Below, in pieces: positions 36,301-51,300 of a stretch of 64,000 bases of DNA. The translations under genes and the position numbers were made by a program. This DNA is from UBA525 sp964589765 (GTDB lineage: Archaea; Nanobdellota; Nanobdellia; Woesearchaeales; UBA525), in assembly GCA_964589765.1 (NCBI GenBank), contig CAZPUM010000002.1:18910-82909 (forward strand), in the 5' to 3' direction. The notes below the pieces were generated by a model. The model was not told where the DNA came from, did no database searches, and saw only the letters and a list, made by a program, of their open reading frames with translations. Every line of letters starts with the position of its first letter. Position 1 is the first letter of the stretch.

Positions 36301-39300
36301 GTTGACTGATAGAATGGATGGTCCTATGAACTCACTAGGGTTGGTTCCAGGTATGTTTGTTCCTTCTAAACCGTCAACTCTTACTCTTCCAGCACTTCCT
36401 GCGCCTCCTGTTCCACAGGCTGAGCAACTTCCATCTCCGGGTTGTCCTCCTGAGACATCCAAAGTTCCGGTAACAGTTGTGTTTGGACTTTGTAGTATGA
36501 TTGTTCCGCCTGAACCTCCTCCGCCTGCTGCGTGCCTAGCAACTGTTGCGTCTCCACCTCTGCCCCCTCTGGCGTAGATTGTTCCTGACAGAGTGATATT
36601 CTCTGGACCGTAGATGTAGATTGCTCCTGCGCCTCCGCCTCCGCCGGCTCCTTGGCGGTTGACCCCATTATCATCTGGGCTTCCTCCGGAGGCTCCACTT
36701 CCTCCAGAAAGAGGTACCAATTGCTGGTTTCCTGCGGAGTTTCCACCAATTCCGAACTCACCATCTCCTGGGTCTGTTGAGCATGTTCCATCTGTTCCTG
36801 ATGTTGCGAATCCGCCTCCGCCTCCGCCACAGGCACCACCGCTAATTCCTGGTGCGCCGGCACCGCCAGTTCCTGCGGTGTTTACTCCGGGTCCTGCGGT
36901 CGCTTGAGTACCGAAGGGGTCTCCTGAACCTCCAGCTCCCGGAGAACCTTCTGTTGCGTCATCTAATCCTCCTTGTCCTCCAAGATTGCTGTTACCATAA
37001 AGTGGGTCTCCACCATCTCCCCCATCATTACCTGATGCCGATTCTCCTTGTTCTCCTGTTCCGTTTCCGCCGTTTGAGCTTCCTGTTCCGCCGTTGGATC
37101 CTCCGCCTCCGCCTGAGAATCCGTTTCCTCCGGGTCCTAGGTTGCTTCCTGATTCGGAGCCTCCTGCGCCTCCTCCTCCTCCACCAGGTCCTGCAGTTCC
37201 TCCCGCACCGCCAGTTCCTCCAGCATTAGAATCAACTCCATTTGTACCGCTGATGTTTATAGTTCCAGAGATATTTACTGGACCGTCAACAACCACAATT
37301 GCAGGTAGCAGTCCTTGGTTTCCATTCAGTGGATTTGAGTCGGGGTCAGATATATCTATAACAACGTTCACACCAGAAGGTACTATCAAATAGTCTAGTA
37401 GTATTGTGCCTCCGAAGGTTCTGGTTCCATTTTTTCCGTCTCCTATGGTTACTGTTCCTGTGGAGCCTGTGAAGTTACCGCTGTTTGCTATTGGTGTCTC
37501 AATCCTAAATTTGTTTGTTAGAGTTTCACCCCTGATTGAAATCTCAACATCCTGTTCACCTGCGTTATCGGATATGAAGAATGTTGTAGTCAAGGTTCTG
37601 GCACCTGTCGAGGCAACATTACCGCTTGTATCTGTTACAACTACAGGTCCCACAACTATATCTGAACTGTTGGTTGTGACCGTGTCAGTGCTCTTGAAAT
37701 CACTACCTACAAACTGGACTGCAAGTTCCATTCCAGGAGCGCCTATGTCAGGCTGTGGAATCACAGCACCCGTGGAGCTTGTGTTTACCTCAACTGTTCT
37801 TGTCTCTGAAGCACCTTCAGCACCGAACACACTGGTACAGTTGATGCTCCAGTTGTAGAACCCGTTCGAGAGTGTGGCCTCAAGCTCCTGTGGAATTTCC
37901 TCTGTTACGACAGAGTCAGTTGCGACCACAGAATCATCAATAATTAGTTCACATGACTGTATTGAACTATCATTGTCAGAAACATTGTATTGGAATGTGA
38001 CTGTGAAAGATGTGTTCCATTCATAGTTATCATCAGGTGATAGAAGGGTTATGTTTGGTTTTGTTGCATCGCTAGCATTGATAAACCAAGTCTCTCTTCC
38101 TTCTGAGTAGTTTCCTGCGGAAGGGTAGATTGCAGTAACATTGTAGATTCCGGCAGAATTAAACGGTGTAATGTTTGTCAGTGGGCTATCTCCTGAGTTA
38201 ATCAACACTTTGTTTAGATACAGTTCTATTTGTCCTGTTGCTGGAGCTATTAGTTTAGAAGTAAGGTTCAGTGTGGAGACATCACTAATTGTGAAGTTGT
38301 TTCTTGTGCCATTTATTGTCAAATTAATATCTGGGCTTCCAAGCTCCACAGTATAAGTGAAAAGTCCTGTTTGGTTTGAAAGTCCTCTTGGTGTGTCATT
38401 GGCAAACCATCTGTATCTGTATGTTCCTGGTGCAAGGTCAAGAGTGGTGTAGTTGTAAATCTCCGTTCCAGAGACAGTAATGTTTTGTAGTGTTTCAGTA
38501 AAGTTGTTTTCAAGTTGAACGGTTCCTACTTGGTAATTGTCAGTCCATGTGATGTTGAACTCATACCTATTTCCAGGAACATATTTGGTTTCACTTGTTG
38601 GGGAGACTGAGATTTCTGAGAATGCAGGAGGTGTTGTGTCAACATTCACTGTGTTGTTATTTAGGGCTGAACTGTTTCTTCCTGATAGATCAACACAAAG
38701 CACGTTCCATTTGTAGGTTCCATCTGTGAGAGTCTTTCTGAAATAGTTATGTTGACCCGCTATTGCGGTTTTGTTTGTTTCTAATCCTGCCCAAACCCCT
38801 GTTTCGTTAGTGTATATTGTACAGTTCGCAAGGTTTGTTTCTGTCGGCGTGTAATTAAACACAACTGTGCTATCTTCGAAACCGTTGTCACCGGGTCTGT
38901 TCAAAATAACTACTGGATTGCTAAGGTCTACTGTGAAGTTCCTTGTTCCAGATGAATCGTTCAGTCCTGTTTGGTTGTCTGCACACATCACCCTCCATCT
39001 GTGTTCTCCTTCTGTGATATTCTCAATGTCGAAGTAGTTTGGAATGTCCTTTGTTACTTGTGTGTTGTTTGTTGTATTGAACATACCATCCAAGTACAAC
39101 GTACAGTTCTTAATTCCTGACGCATCGTTAGGTGTGTAGTTGAAGCTGATATTTGTTACCTGAACATGCTTATCAACTTCAGGGTAGTTCAATACTATGA
39201 CTGGCGGGTCGTTGTCAGGAGAAATAACCGTTATGTTGAATATTTCTGATGATGATTCGAAGCCGTTTGTATCTGTACAGTTAATGTTCCACGTGTGGTT

Positions 39301-42300
39301 GCCGTTGTTTATGAAAACAGTGAATGTCTGTTCAATTCCTTCCTCAATTACAACATCTGTATTCACTACATTTCCATCTAGGATAGCTTCACAGCTTGCA
39401 ACGGTGGAGGACTCATCAACAACACTGTAGAAAATCTGTATGTTGTTTGTTGTGGTGTTGGTTGTGTCATTTGCAGGCCTTAACAAAGTAATATTTGGAG
39501 GAGTTGTATCAACTGTGAATGTGTTATTGTTTGAATCCAAGGCATTATTTGAGGCCTTATCATAACACAGTATGTTCCAGGTGTAGTTTCCATCGTCCAG
39601 ATTTTCACTGAAATAGTTTGGTTGTCCTGAAACAACTGATGTATTGGTTTGATTTGGTTTCCAGCCGGTTGCGTTGATGTACAACGTACAGTTTTCTAAA
39701 TTCAAATCAAAGGGTGTGTAGTTGAACAGAACAACAGAGTTGGTTTCCACTGTTGAAACAACAGGTTTGTGAAGAGTTATGAAAGGAGCTCTTGTGTCAG
39801 TTATGTAAACAAAGTCATTATCGCTGTTGGTTCCCGAACCAAACACATCGTATGCGACAACTCTCCAGTAATATGTCACGTTCGCTACTAATGGAGTGGT
39901 TATCTGGAATGTTGTGTTGCTTACATCGTTCAGTGTTCTATAAATAAAGTCGGGCGAACCAAAACCAGGGTCTAAGTCAATGAGTATTGTGTAATTGTCA
40001 AAGTCCTCTTCAACTGTTTCGGTCCAGTTCAATTCAGGTGTTAAATCGGTGCTGACACTATTATTCACAGGCCTTAATAGGTTGAATGAGGTTGGAGGAC
40101 TGGATGTCACATTGAACGTTATTGTGCTATACGTTGTTGTGTTTCTGTTTTGTGCCGTATCCTCTGCTATTATGTGGGTTATGTTGTAAATGCCAGATTG
40201 TAATGTGTCACTAATCACAAAGACATAATTAGGACCGTCTTCGTTCATTGTAAGATTTTGATAAGTGCCGTTTGGCCATCTTATAGTTGCAAGCACATTA
40301 GAAATGTTAAAGTTATCAGTAACGGTTGCGTTTAATTGGACTGTTTCGCTCTGATTTATCAGGGTAGTATTAAGATTTACATTAGTTATCTTTGGGAACT
40401 CGCTGTCGCCTGTGATGTTAACGCTGGCACCATCAGAAATCTCTGTGGAAATCTGTGAATAGTTTGAACTTGCGTTAACAAATAATCCGTGCTTTGTTCT
40501 AATTAAACCTGTGACATTGATATTCCATGTCAGAGTACAACTTTCTCCTTGGTCAAGTTCACAATATTGAGTCTGACTGGATAATGTGTAGAAAGGTACG
40601 GCAACAGATGACTCATTGATAACATAGAATAGTTTACCTTGACTTTGCTCTGAACCATCAAACTCGCTTGGGTTTGCTGTTCCGGTTACATTATCTGAGT
40701 CAACCCTTACTCTTCCAACACCACCATCACCTCCTCCTGAGCCCATGGTGTTTCCTCCAGTCCCTAAATCACCACCAAACCCACCCGTGGCATAGACCTG
40801 TGAACTACCTAGGTTAACAATTTTAGATGCCAACAATATGGTTCCTCCTGCTCCTCCTCCGCCAGCGCCGTATGGGTTTGCATCAGGTCCGGCATTTCCT
40901 CCTTTTCCGCCGACCGATTCAATTATTCCCGAACCTGTGATTGTAATATTTCTTGCACCGATGAAAACAAGACCTCCTCCTGCTCCTCCATTTTGACCAA
41001 TTGTTGCACCTTCATTTGTATCACCTCCTCCGCCGCCTCCGCTTCCGAAGTGAAGTCTGGATACTGAGCTTGTACCATAGAGCCCGCCTCCGCCTCCTCC
41101 TGAACCTCCTGTGTCGGCATTGTCAACTGCTGCGCCACCACCAAGTCCTGTTAAAGGTCCGGTTCCTGGTGTTCCACCAGTTCCGTCATTTGACACTCCT
41201 GCAGAGCCTGCGTTTCCTCCGTCGCCTCCAAAGGAGTCTGTTGAGGCTGCGCCTCCGCCGCCTCCGCCAGTTCCTGTTGAACCTCCAGTTCCGCCATCTC
41301 CCGATGGGTTGTTTCCGTCGCCGGAGCCTCCGCCTCCGCCTCCGCCTCCTGCGTAACCGCCTCCGCCTCCTCCGCCTCCTGCGTTGGTTCCGTCGGCTCC
41401 ATTCTCATCTCCGCCTCCGCCTCCGCCTCCGCGAGTACCTCGGGTGTTAGAGCTCCCATCATTATACTGGCCGGAGCCTCCTCCGAGCGTTCCTAAACCT
41501 GCAACACAGTTTATGCCTCCTGAGTTACAGTCATTTCCACCTTTTCCGCGGGTTCCGTCGTATGATTCTCCATTTGAACCACCATCTGCGGAACCTCCAC
41601 TGCCCCCTCTAAATCCTGTGTTTGAACCGTTAATGCTTCCTGAAATATCAACGGTTCCGTTGGCTCTGAAGGCTATTACTCCTCCGCTGTAACCATTCCA
41701 AGCCCTTGAGGTTATACTTCCTGTCACTGTCAAGTTGTTGAACTGTCTTAATGTCACAACCTGTGTCACTGTGGAAATACTGCTGTCGTAAGTTCCTGTA
41801 TAGTATGAGTTTTCAAGTCCTGACTGCAGAGTTAGTGTGTTTCCATTGACATCTGATACGAATGCGAACTCGTATTCACCTGCTTTGCCGAATCCCGTTC
41901 CGTTCTGTTGCTGAATAATTAGAAGCTCAGTTCCAGCAGAGATGTTTGTTGCGTCATCTACTGTTATCGTGCTACTGCCCAAAGTGGCATTTTGGGTAAG
42001 ATGTGTGTAATTGTTCAGAACAGTATTTGTTCCTGTGATAGTCAGGTCTCCTTCTCCTCCAGTTCCATAAGGTAAGAACTGTGAAACATTGTACAATACA
42101 TTCACGGAAATATTTCCACACGTATCTGTTGTTGTACCTTCACAATCAATAGTTGAATTTACAATAAACAGTTTGTTTGAAAACACGTTTGTTAATTCGC
42201 CTGGCATGGGTTTGTGCAGAGTAACATTTATTGAACCTAAACCTTGAACATCAATACTGTCAGTTCCATTTAGTGGTTCGTAACCAACTGAAGAGCCATT

Positions 42301-45300
42301 ACAGGTTATGTTATACTGGTATGTCCCGCTGGTTGAGAAGCTCCTGTTATATTCATATAATTGTTTTGAACTGTTGAAACCCATTCTGAAAGGACCAGGA
42401 GGACTTACATTGAAGGATATATTACATATAGCTCCGACGATGGTCGTACCATTAGTAATATTAGAATAGTTGGCATAGAAGTCTGCTTGTGTGTTTGTGA
42501 AAACACTTCCTTCTTCGAACCCATCAGAGATATTCAATTGAGAGTTTTCACTTGCGCTGTAGTTGCTGAACCCCTGAACACTAAAGGTGACATTACCTCC
42601 CGAGTAAGGTCTGGCCAGAGGACAGTTCAAACATACTGACCTATTTTTGAAAATCACAGGGTCTTCAAGTAATGAGAGGTTGTAGATTGTTATGTTTGCG
42701 GGTACGTTTAGTCCTGGAGATCTTTCAGTATATACACCAACAAGGTTTTTTCCGAATGCAACAGCGTCTGTGATGTTGCTTCCGTTTGACAGATTTAATA
42801 TGCCTGTATAATTTATCAGTCCATATTTTGTGTTTTCAAGAATGAGTCCTGATATGGAATTAAAGTCAACCCCTGTCAAGGATGTTGTTAAACCATCTAG
42901 ACCCACGGTGTAAAGCGACACGATTGTGAAGTTCAAAGACTTACTATTGCTATAACTATCAGTACAAATAAGCTCGAAGTTGTACTTACCGCTTCCAATG
43001 TCAACAAAGAACTGGTTTGTTTCTTCTGTGATGCTGGAATTCACCGCTTCAAGGCTTCCGTTAACAAGCAAAGAGCAGTTGTTTATGACATAATTATCAG
43101 AAACATTGAAAGTGACATTGATGTATGCATCTGAATCTGCTGTGTTGTTGTTAGGCGCAATCAAAGTTATGTTGGGAGGTGTTGTGTCTATTGCATTGAT
43201 TAAGTGGCTCTTGCTTCCCGCGGTGTAATTCTGTGTTTCTGTACTATTTACTGTTATATTCCAAACGCCCACTCCATAACTGCTTATGTTGATTAGTGGA
43301 GATGGTCCTGAATTAAGTTCTGTGCTGTTTCTGTAAATAGTCAGGTTTCCTATTCCTACAATGAATGAAGCGTTTATAGTAACATCTGTATCTGGGGTTG
43401 TTGTTATGTCGCTATCGTTTCCATTTAATGATAAGTTGTACTGGGGTATTGCTCTGTTTACTACAAGGAACCTTGTAATTCCTGTGCTGTTCGCGGTATA
43501 GTTTTGGTTTCCTGTACTATTGACCTTGAAGAAGTATGTTCCTGCCGCAGGTATGGTTATGAATGGATTGGCCACAGGTGTTGTTGGTGATGGGCTCCCG
43601 TCGCTAAACAGTGTTGAAGGTCCACCTGCACTCAGGCCTGTAGCATTAACTGTGTTTCCGTAGGTGAAAACTATATTTCCTTGGGTGTTGTTAAGGAAAA
43701 GCTGTACCGGGTTGTTGGCCTTTTGTATGGTTAGTGTGTTCTGTGTTGTTGTGTTGGTGTAGTTAGCTGTGTCTGTTGTATTGCAGGTGTATTGGTATGT
43801 TCCTGCCGCCAGTTGTTGTATATCTGGGTTTGTTGTAGGGGTGTTGTTTCTGTATAGGGCAGTGTTTGTTTGAGTTGTACTTATGGTACAGCTTGTGTTT
43901 GTTGTGTCTGGGTATGTGGCTGACCATGATACGTTGCTTATCAGACCCAATTGAGGCGTTGAACGGTTTACCTGGTATGTGAGAATTTCAGTCTGGTTTG
44001 TTTGTAATAGTAAGTCAGTTCCGAACCACCTGTATTGGTAAGTCCCTGCACCCAAGTCAGGAACTGTGTAGTTGTAAACTCCACCTCCAATATCTGAAAT
44101 AGTTATGTTTACTAGAGTGCCGTTGAAGTTGTTCTCAATTTTGACCTCAGACATTCCGGTTGTGTCTGTCCAGGTGATGTTGAATTTGTATTGTTGTCCT
44201 TCTGTGTAGTTTGTTCCGTTGTTTGGGTTGATACTTATGTCTGAATATTTAGGTGGAATCTGGTTGTAGAACCAGTATGTTGTGGAGTTTCCTTGGTTAT
44301 TATAATCATCAACGCATGTAACATTCCACTCCACAACACTTTCAAAAGTTATTGTTTTTGTTCTGCTGGCGTTTGTTCCGTTTGAGACCAGGATGTTTGT
44401 TTCGTTCAGGGTTCCGTTCAGGTAAAGTGAACAGTTCAATTGTGAGGCAAAATTATCAGAAACTGTCCAATTAAATGTAACAGGTCCTGTCTGGTTGCTC
44501 TCGTTTTCAGGCACCAGCAGTGTCACAACAGGTGGTTGGGTATCGCCAACAGTTATAATGTGAGTCTCTGAAGAGTTTGTGTAGTTCTGGTTTCCAGTGT
44601 AATTCACAGTGATATTGTAATCTCCAGGATTGGTGTATGTTGTTATATTGGTCAATGGACTGAAGCCTGAATTAATCAGGGAACCGTTCTGGAATATCTG
44701 TATTTGGCCAACCCCTTCAAGTAGAGTTCCATTTATCTCAACACTCTGTCCTGGAGCTACTGTAATCTCTCCATCAACACCGTTTAGCGTCAGGTTAACA
44801 GAGCTGTTTGACCTCAAAATGGTAAGTGTGTAAGAAACACCTGTCCAGTTTGTGGTGTAGTTCTGATTTCCAGTTGTGTTTACCTTGTAGACCCAGGTTC
44901 CTGCAGGAAGCAGATCTACTTCCGGATTAGAAACAGGCAAGCCATTTCTGAATAAACTTACTGGACCCGCAGTCGCTGAAGCGGAAGCATTTGTGACTGC
45001 ACCATAAGTCACTTCAAGGTCTGATGATGTCCCGTTAAGCAGTAGAGTTACTGGGTTGTTGGCCTTTTGTATGGTTAGTGTGTTTTGTGTTGTTGTGTTG
45101 GTGTAGTTGGCTGTGTCGGACACATTACACTCATACAAATAGTCTCCTGCTCCGAGCTGTATAACATCAGGATTGCTTACTGAACTGGCGTTCCTGAATA
45201 GTTCTGTTGAGACTTGTTGGGTTGTTATGGTACAGCTTGTGTTTGTTGTGTCTGGGTATGTGGCTGACCATGATACGTTGCTTATCAGACCCAATTGAGG

Positions 45301-48300
45301 CGTTGAACGGTTTACCTGGTATGTGAGAATTTCAGTCTGGTTTGTTTGTAATAGTAAGTCAGTTCCGAACCACCTGTATTGGTAAGTCCCTGCACCCAAG
45401 TCAGGAACTGTGTAGTTGTAAACTCCACCTCCAATATCTGAAATAGTTATGTTTACTAGAGTGCCGTTGAAGTTGTTCTCAATTTTGACCTCAGACATTC
45501 CGGTTGTGTCTGTCCAGGTGATGTTGAATTTGTATTGTTGTCCTTCTGTGTAGTTTGTTCCGTTTGTCGGACTGACAGTTATTCCTGAGTATTTTGGAGG
45601 GATCTGGTTCTGGAATGTGAATGTCGATGAGTTGCCGACGTTTCTCTCATCATCCATACATGTGACATTCCAAGAGTAATCCTTCTCGTACTGTACAAAT
45701 AGAGTTCTGCTGGCATTGGTTCCGTTAGCTACCAGTATGTTTGTCTCGTTTAGAGTGCCGTTCAAGAACAGAGTACAGTTTAATACACCATCATAGTTAT
45801 CAGTAACGGTCCAATTGAATATAACGGGGTCGGAAGTGTTTGTATTGTTAGGTGGGATTAAGAGAGTTACAGTTGGAGCAGTTATGTCTGTGACATTAAC
45901 AAAAAGAGAGACAAATCCAGAAGTGTAGTTTTGGGTCTGTGCATATGTTAATGTGATATTAACAAGTCCTGGGTTAGAGTATGAAGTCGTGTTTGTAAGC
46001 GGGCTAGGGCCGTTGTTTATCAGTAAATTCTCAGCAAACAGACTGATATCTCCTTCAGGGTCCTCCACAGAACCATTAATCTCAAGATTCTGATTCTGAC
46101 CTACCGAAATATTGTTTTCGATACCGTCTAAAGTCAGTGTTAAATTGGGCAAGTTTCTGTTTACAATCAGGAACCTTGTTACGCCAGTCCACTCGGCAGA
46201 ATAGTTTCGGTCTTGAGTAGCGTTAGCTTTGAAGAAATATGTTTCTGCTGATGGAACTGTTACGTATGGGTTTGATATTGGTGTTGTTGGTGAGGGTCCG
46301 CTTCCTATGAATAAAGTGGTTGTTCCGCCTGTGCTATTGCCGGTGGCGTTGATTGTGTTTCCGTATCCAAAAACAAGGTTGCTCTTTGTCTTATTCAGGA
46401 AAAGGTCAACACTGTTTGGCGCCCTAGTCACCGTGAAAGAAACCCATCCTGTATTGTTGGAGTTTCCAAGCGTATCGTTAAAAACCCACCTGTATGAGTA
46501 GTTTCCTCCCCACAGGTCTGAAGTATTGAAGTACAATTCACCACCAGAATTTCCTGAAGGGGTTTCGTTGACAAACACTCCTGTGAAGTTGTGTTGGAAA
46601 GTTATGTTACTAATATTTGAAGGGTCAAAAAGAGTGATGTTGAACTGGTAGTCTTGTTCAGGGGAGTAGACTGGTCTGTTCAGGCTTCTTGTTTCTCCGA
46701 AATATACGGGACCTCTTGTGTCAATGACGTTGAAGCTGGTTGAAGTTATATTAGTCAGATCGACCAGATCAGAGGCAAACAAGGTGATGTTGTACTCGCC
46801 GGTAACATTTAGTTGAGTTATGTTTATGCTAACATTGGTAGGGTACTGTCCCAGAAGTGTTCCGTTAGGGTAGCTGACATTAATGTATGAATACTGAGGG
46901 TGTAAGTCCAGTGAGGTCCATTCTATGCTCACATTTGAGTAAACAAACTGTGCAGGGTCTGGCTGGACAAGAGTGATGCTGACTTTTGGAGGCGTACCAT
47001 CCACTGAAAGGGTTGTTGAGTTTGAGCCCCTAATGTAGATATATGTCATATTTACAGTCAGGTTGTACTCTCCTTCCTGAGGAGCCAGAAAAGTATAGTT
47101 GTATTCTCCAACGGAGTTGGTTCTTGTTGTTCTTAGGTCTCTTTTGCCAAGGGAGGTGGTTGGATAAGTTGTTATGTATCTCTTAAGATGAGCTATACTT
47201 GAGTTTCCTACAGCTATGTATGTTGCAGCTTCTGAGGAGCCGTGACTTTGTTCGCCATCAGAGTGGTCCTCTTCTTGGTTGTGAATTCCGAAACCAATAT
47301 TTGTTCTAGAACAGATTGCAGGCCAACCGCCGTCTGCACCATTTCTTGTTACTAAAGTTGTTGAAACAAATGGTGTTGTGCTGAATATGAAGGGGTAGTT
47401 GAAGAAGTCAGCACATCCTGTCCCGTCATCGGGCCCATTGATTGTGGTGGTTGTGATTCCGGTTGCGAAAGGCTGTCCTGTACTGAAGTTTCCGTTTGTT
47501 CGTTGGAAAGCGATAATTCCAACATCCTCTGGCTCGTGACCTTCTCCCACACAAGGGTATTCATCACAGTACTGTCCCAGCTCTAGAGCAACTTGATATG
47601 TTGTGGCGCCAACGTTCAAGTTGTGGGTTGAGACCCACAAAGGGTCTTGATAACTTTGGACGTGGGTTGTGATTGAAGGTGCTGAAGGGAAAGGTTTTGG
47701 CCAACTGTAAGTGCTGTATGTCGTTGCTGTTGGTGTTCCGCTTCCTATAACATTTGGTTCGTCTTCAATCAGAACTCCTTGGATTAAATCTCCTTCAAAG
47801 GTGTAAAACATTCCCTCTTCCATTATGAAGAATGTTGTGTTTCTAAAAGCATAGAAAGTTTGGTTGTGGTTTTGAAGTGTGACTTCAAATCCTGTGGAAT
47901 CTTTGTTCCTTATTCTTACAACAGCTTCTTCTGTGGGCGAACGGTTCTCCTCAATCTGCGCAACAACTACGGGGTTGAAATATGTAGTGTTAAACTCTAC
48001 TTTCTGCCAAGTATCGTCAACAAGAAGATTAAATGCTTCAAATGGAGAATAGAGATTATCCGCATTTGTAGGAGGGGTGACTGCGTTAGGGTTATCATAG
48101 TAAATGTAGTAGTTCCCTGAACTTCCTCCTGCGGATACAGAGCTCATGGTTCTGAAAACAACGACTGTGTTTGCTGTGTTGAATGGGGTTGAATTGATTC
48201 TGTCTAGCTCAACAGTTGTTGTTTCATTCTGGAACACAATTCTGACATCATCACCATTTGATAGCATTGTGCCGTTTGACACATAAGAAGATGTATCCAC

Positions 48301-51300
48301 ACTGATATTGATTGTTGAGCTTGGTGGGAGTTCATCAGTTAGGTTGTTGTTGGTGATGTTGATAACTGAACGGAACCTATAAGATCCATCCCACCAATCA
48401 GGAGTTACGTTTCTCGGGGATACAAACTGTTCAGAGGTGTTCTCAGGCGCGTAGCTCTGGTTATCCACAAACAAACCAAGAATGTTTTTTGTTAGAATTG
48501 TATCATCAGTTAATGACAGGTTTCCATTAACATACACCCTTGTCCCAGGGAGTACAAGGTTTGAAGATATGTTCAGAGGCAGTCTCACGCTTCTCTCATC
48601 CATCAGTACTGTGTTGTTTTGTTCTGAAAACTGTCCTTGGTCGAAATCGTCATAAGCTTCGCAGTTCCACAAGAAAGCACCATTTCCTGTGGATGCGTAA
48701 AAGTTGACTGTGGGGTTTGGTCCTGACGTGGAGGTATAGTTTGCTATCTCCCAGCTTCCGGTTCTGTTGGTGTACAGTGATACGTTTTGAACCCCATAAT
48801 CATCAAGAACTTCACAGGTAAATTCTGTTCTGTTTGAATCAATGAAAAACTGATCTGTTGGAGAAACCAGAGTTATGTTCATAGGGGAATCCTGTGCGGT
48901 TACAGAACGGTTTGTAGCCCAGTTCTCGTTGCCAGAACTATCATAACACTGTACGTTCCAGAGAATTGTGCTGGGTAAAAAAGTTCTTTGGACTGAGTAT
49001 TGTTGTCCTTGTGTAAGGTTGTACTCAGTGTAGTTTCTTTCCCAGTTTCCACTGTAGTTGTACCATACCGAACAGTTGGAGATATTCACAGGGTTATTGT
49101 CAGTAGCACTATAGGTGAAATCTATAGTTAAACCATCATTGGTTGTGCTTGGGTTAGGACTTACTAAGGTTATTTGTGGGCCTGTGATATCAACGGTTGT
49201 GAAATTTTTAGGTCCTGTTGTGTTGCAGTTTCCAGCGGGGTCACAGCTTGTCAAATTGTAATAATAGGTTATTAGAGGGCTTAGACTTGTTAGTTGAACT
49301 GTTCTCTCTTTCAAGTATGATCCTGAAACTTCGTAGGTTCCTAGAGCTTTTGTTAAACCATAATTTACAGATGAGTTGGCAGCCTCTGTTGTGTTCCACC
49401 TGATGTTTGCGGTCTCTTCACTTGGTGATGCTGTTATGTTGATGAAACTGGGAGGTTCCAAGTCTGGTGTTGATGTTGTGTTAAACGTGAAAGGTCCTGT
49501 TGTGTTGCAATTTTGAACCAGGTTACAACTAGTGACATTGTAGAAGTATTGTGTGCTCCCGTTTAGTCCTAGTAGAGCAACTCCGTGAGAAGTTACAGGC
49601 GAGGAGTCATAAACGAAGGCTCCAAGATCAGTTGTTAGGCCAAACTCTACTGTTGAGTTGGATACGTCGTCTGTATCCCAAACAATTACAACGCTTGTTT
49701 CGGTGTTACTGGTATTTCTAACATTGGAGATTTTTGGTCTGCTAGGGTCATATGTGAACGTTTGGTTATTAGTATAGAAAGATGACCTTTGGTATGCGTC
49801 AGAACATAATATGTTCCATCTGTATGCGCCTGCAGGCAGGCTAACTGTTATGTTTGTTTCTGTGCTGTTGAAAATGTTTACTGCAGTCCTGTTAATTCTC
49901 CAGTCGCTTGAATTCAACCATAGAGAACAGTTAGGCATAGGTTCTTGGTCGTCCTCAGCTGTAAAGTTAAAATCAAGAACAGTATCATTTACAAGTGAGT
50001 TATTGTAAGGGTATGTCAAGTTGATGACTGTTGGTGCGATGTTTGAATCGTAGCTTCCAATGTATTGGAAAGCCCAATAGCCGACTCTATCTTCATTTCC
50101 GTTACGATCTGATTCTTGTGTCTCTTCAACTGAAGCGACCCAGACCGATTGTGTATGACTTGCTGGTGCTCCAACAGCCCATTGTCCGTCCCCTCCGTTC
50201 ATCGTTGAAGAAGCAAGCATAACAATTTCTGGTGTTGAGTTGAATGGTCTGCTGAAGGGTTTCGTTTCAGCGTGGTTTTCATCAGCATATCTGTCAACAT
50301 TTAGTCCGCCAGAATTTCCTGATGTGTAGTTAATCCCTTGAATTGCGTCGTTTGCAGTGTTTCCATCAATTGCTATCCAACAGATATCTTCATCAACCGT
50401 GAAGCCTGTAGTTGTACCGAGTTCTCCACGGTTCAGGCCTATGGCCATGCCTGTGTTTGTTGGGGGGTTTATTCTGTCGTTTTGTCTTGTGACAAAAGTG
50501 ACCCCCCAGACCGCATTGTTTTCGGAACACCTAGTGTGGAATACTTGTGGGGGGTTTACGAATTGGCTTGGGAAACTGATGTGTTCTGAGTTTCCTGTGT
50601 CTGCCCAGTTGTTGTTACCTTGATATCCGTATCTTGTTGTTGAAACCTTTCCTGCCTGTACATTTGTGCCTGATGGAAGGCTATGGTTTCCTTCCTCTAT
50701 GACTAGATAGTGGATTCCGTACCTGTCAACATTCACATCTGCTTCGGCACGGTCAAGCTTTACTTCAAAGCTGGTGTTTGTGATGTTTCTTACTATGGCA
50801 CCCATTGGGTAAGGAGGTCCACTGTCAACCAGTTGGTAATCATACTGGGGTGTTGCTACAACTACAGGGTTGAGGTACCAATTCTGTAGTTGGACGGTCT
50901 CGTACGTCTCATTCTCTGCTGTCAGGTTTCCCCATTCCATTACGAGTCTTGAAGCAAGGTTGTTCGCCTTTGCGGTCTCGTTTCCGAATTGGAAAAGAAT
51001 TGTGTGCTTTCCTCCTGTTACAACACGGCTTGTTTCAAACCCTGATTCCGCACAACTGTAATTCTGAACTAAATATGAACTTCCGTTGTATGAGGTTGGC
51101 AAGAATGTGTTTCCACAGGTTACGTTTTGTAGAATAAGGTCAACTCCCCATTCAGTACCTTCAACAGCGGTGATTACCAAGTCAGCTGTTCCTGTGGTTG
51201 TGAACTTGACCTGCCAGGTTCCGCCTACTTGTGGATAGCTCTGAACATTCAGGATTTCCAGAGTTGTTTCTGCAAAGCCAGGGTCAAGTCCGTCGAAAAC

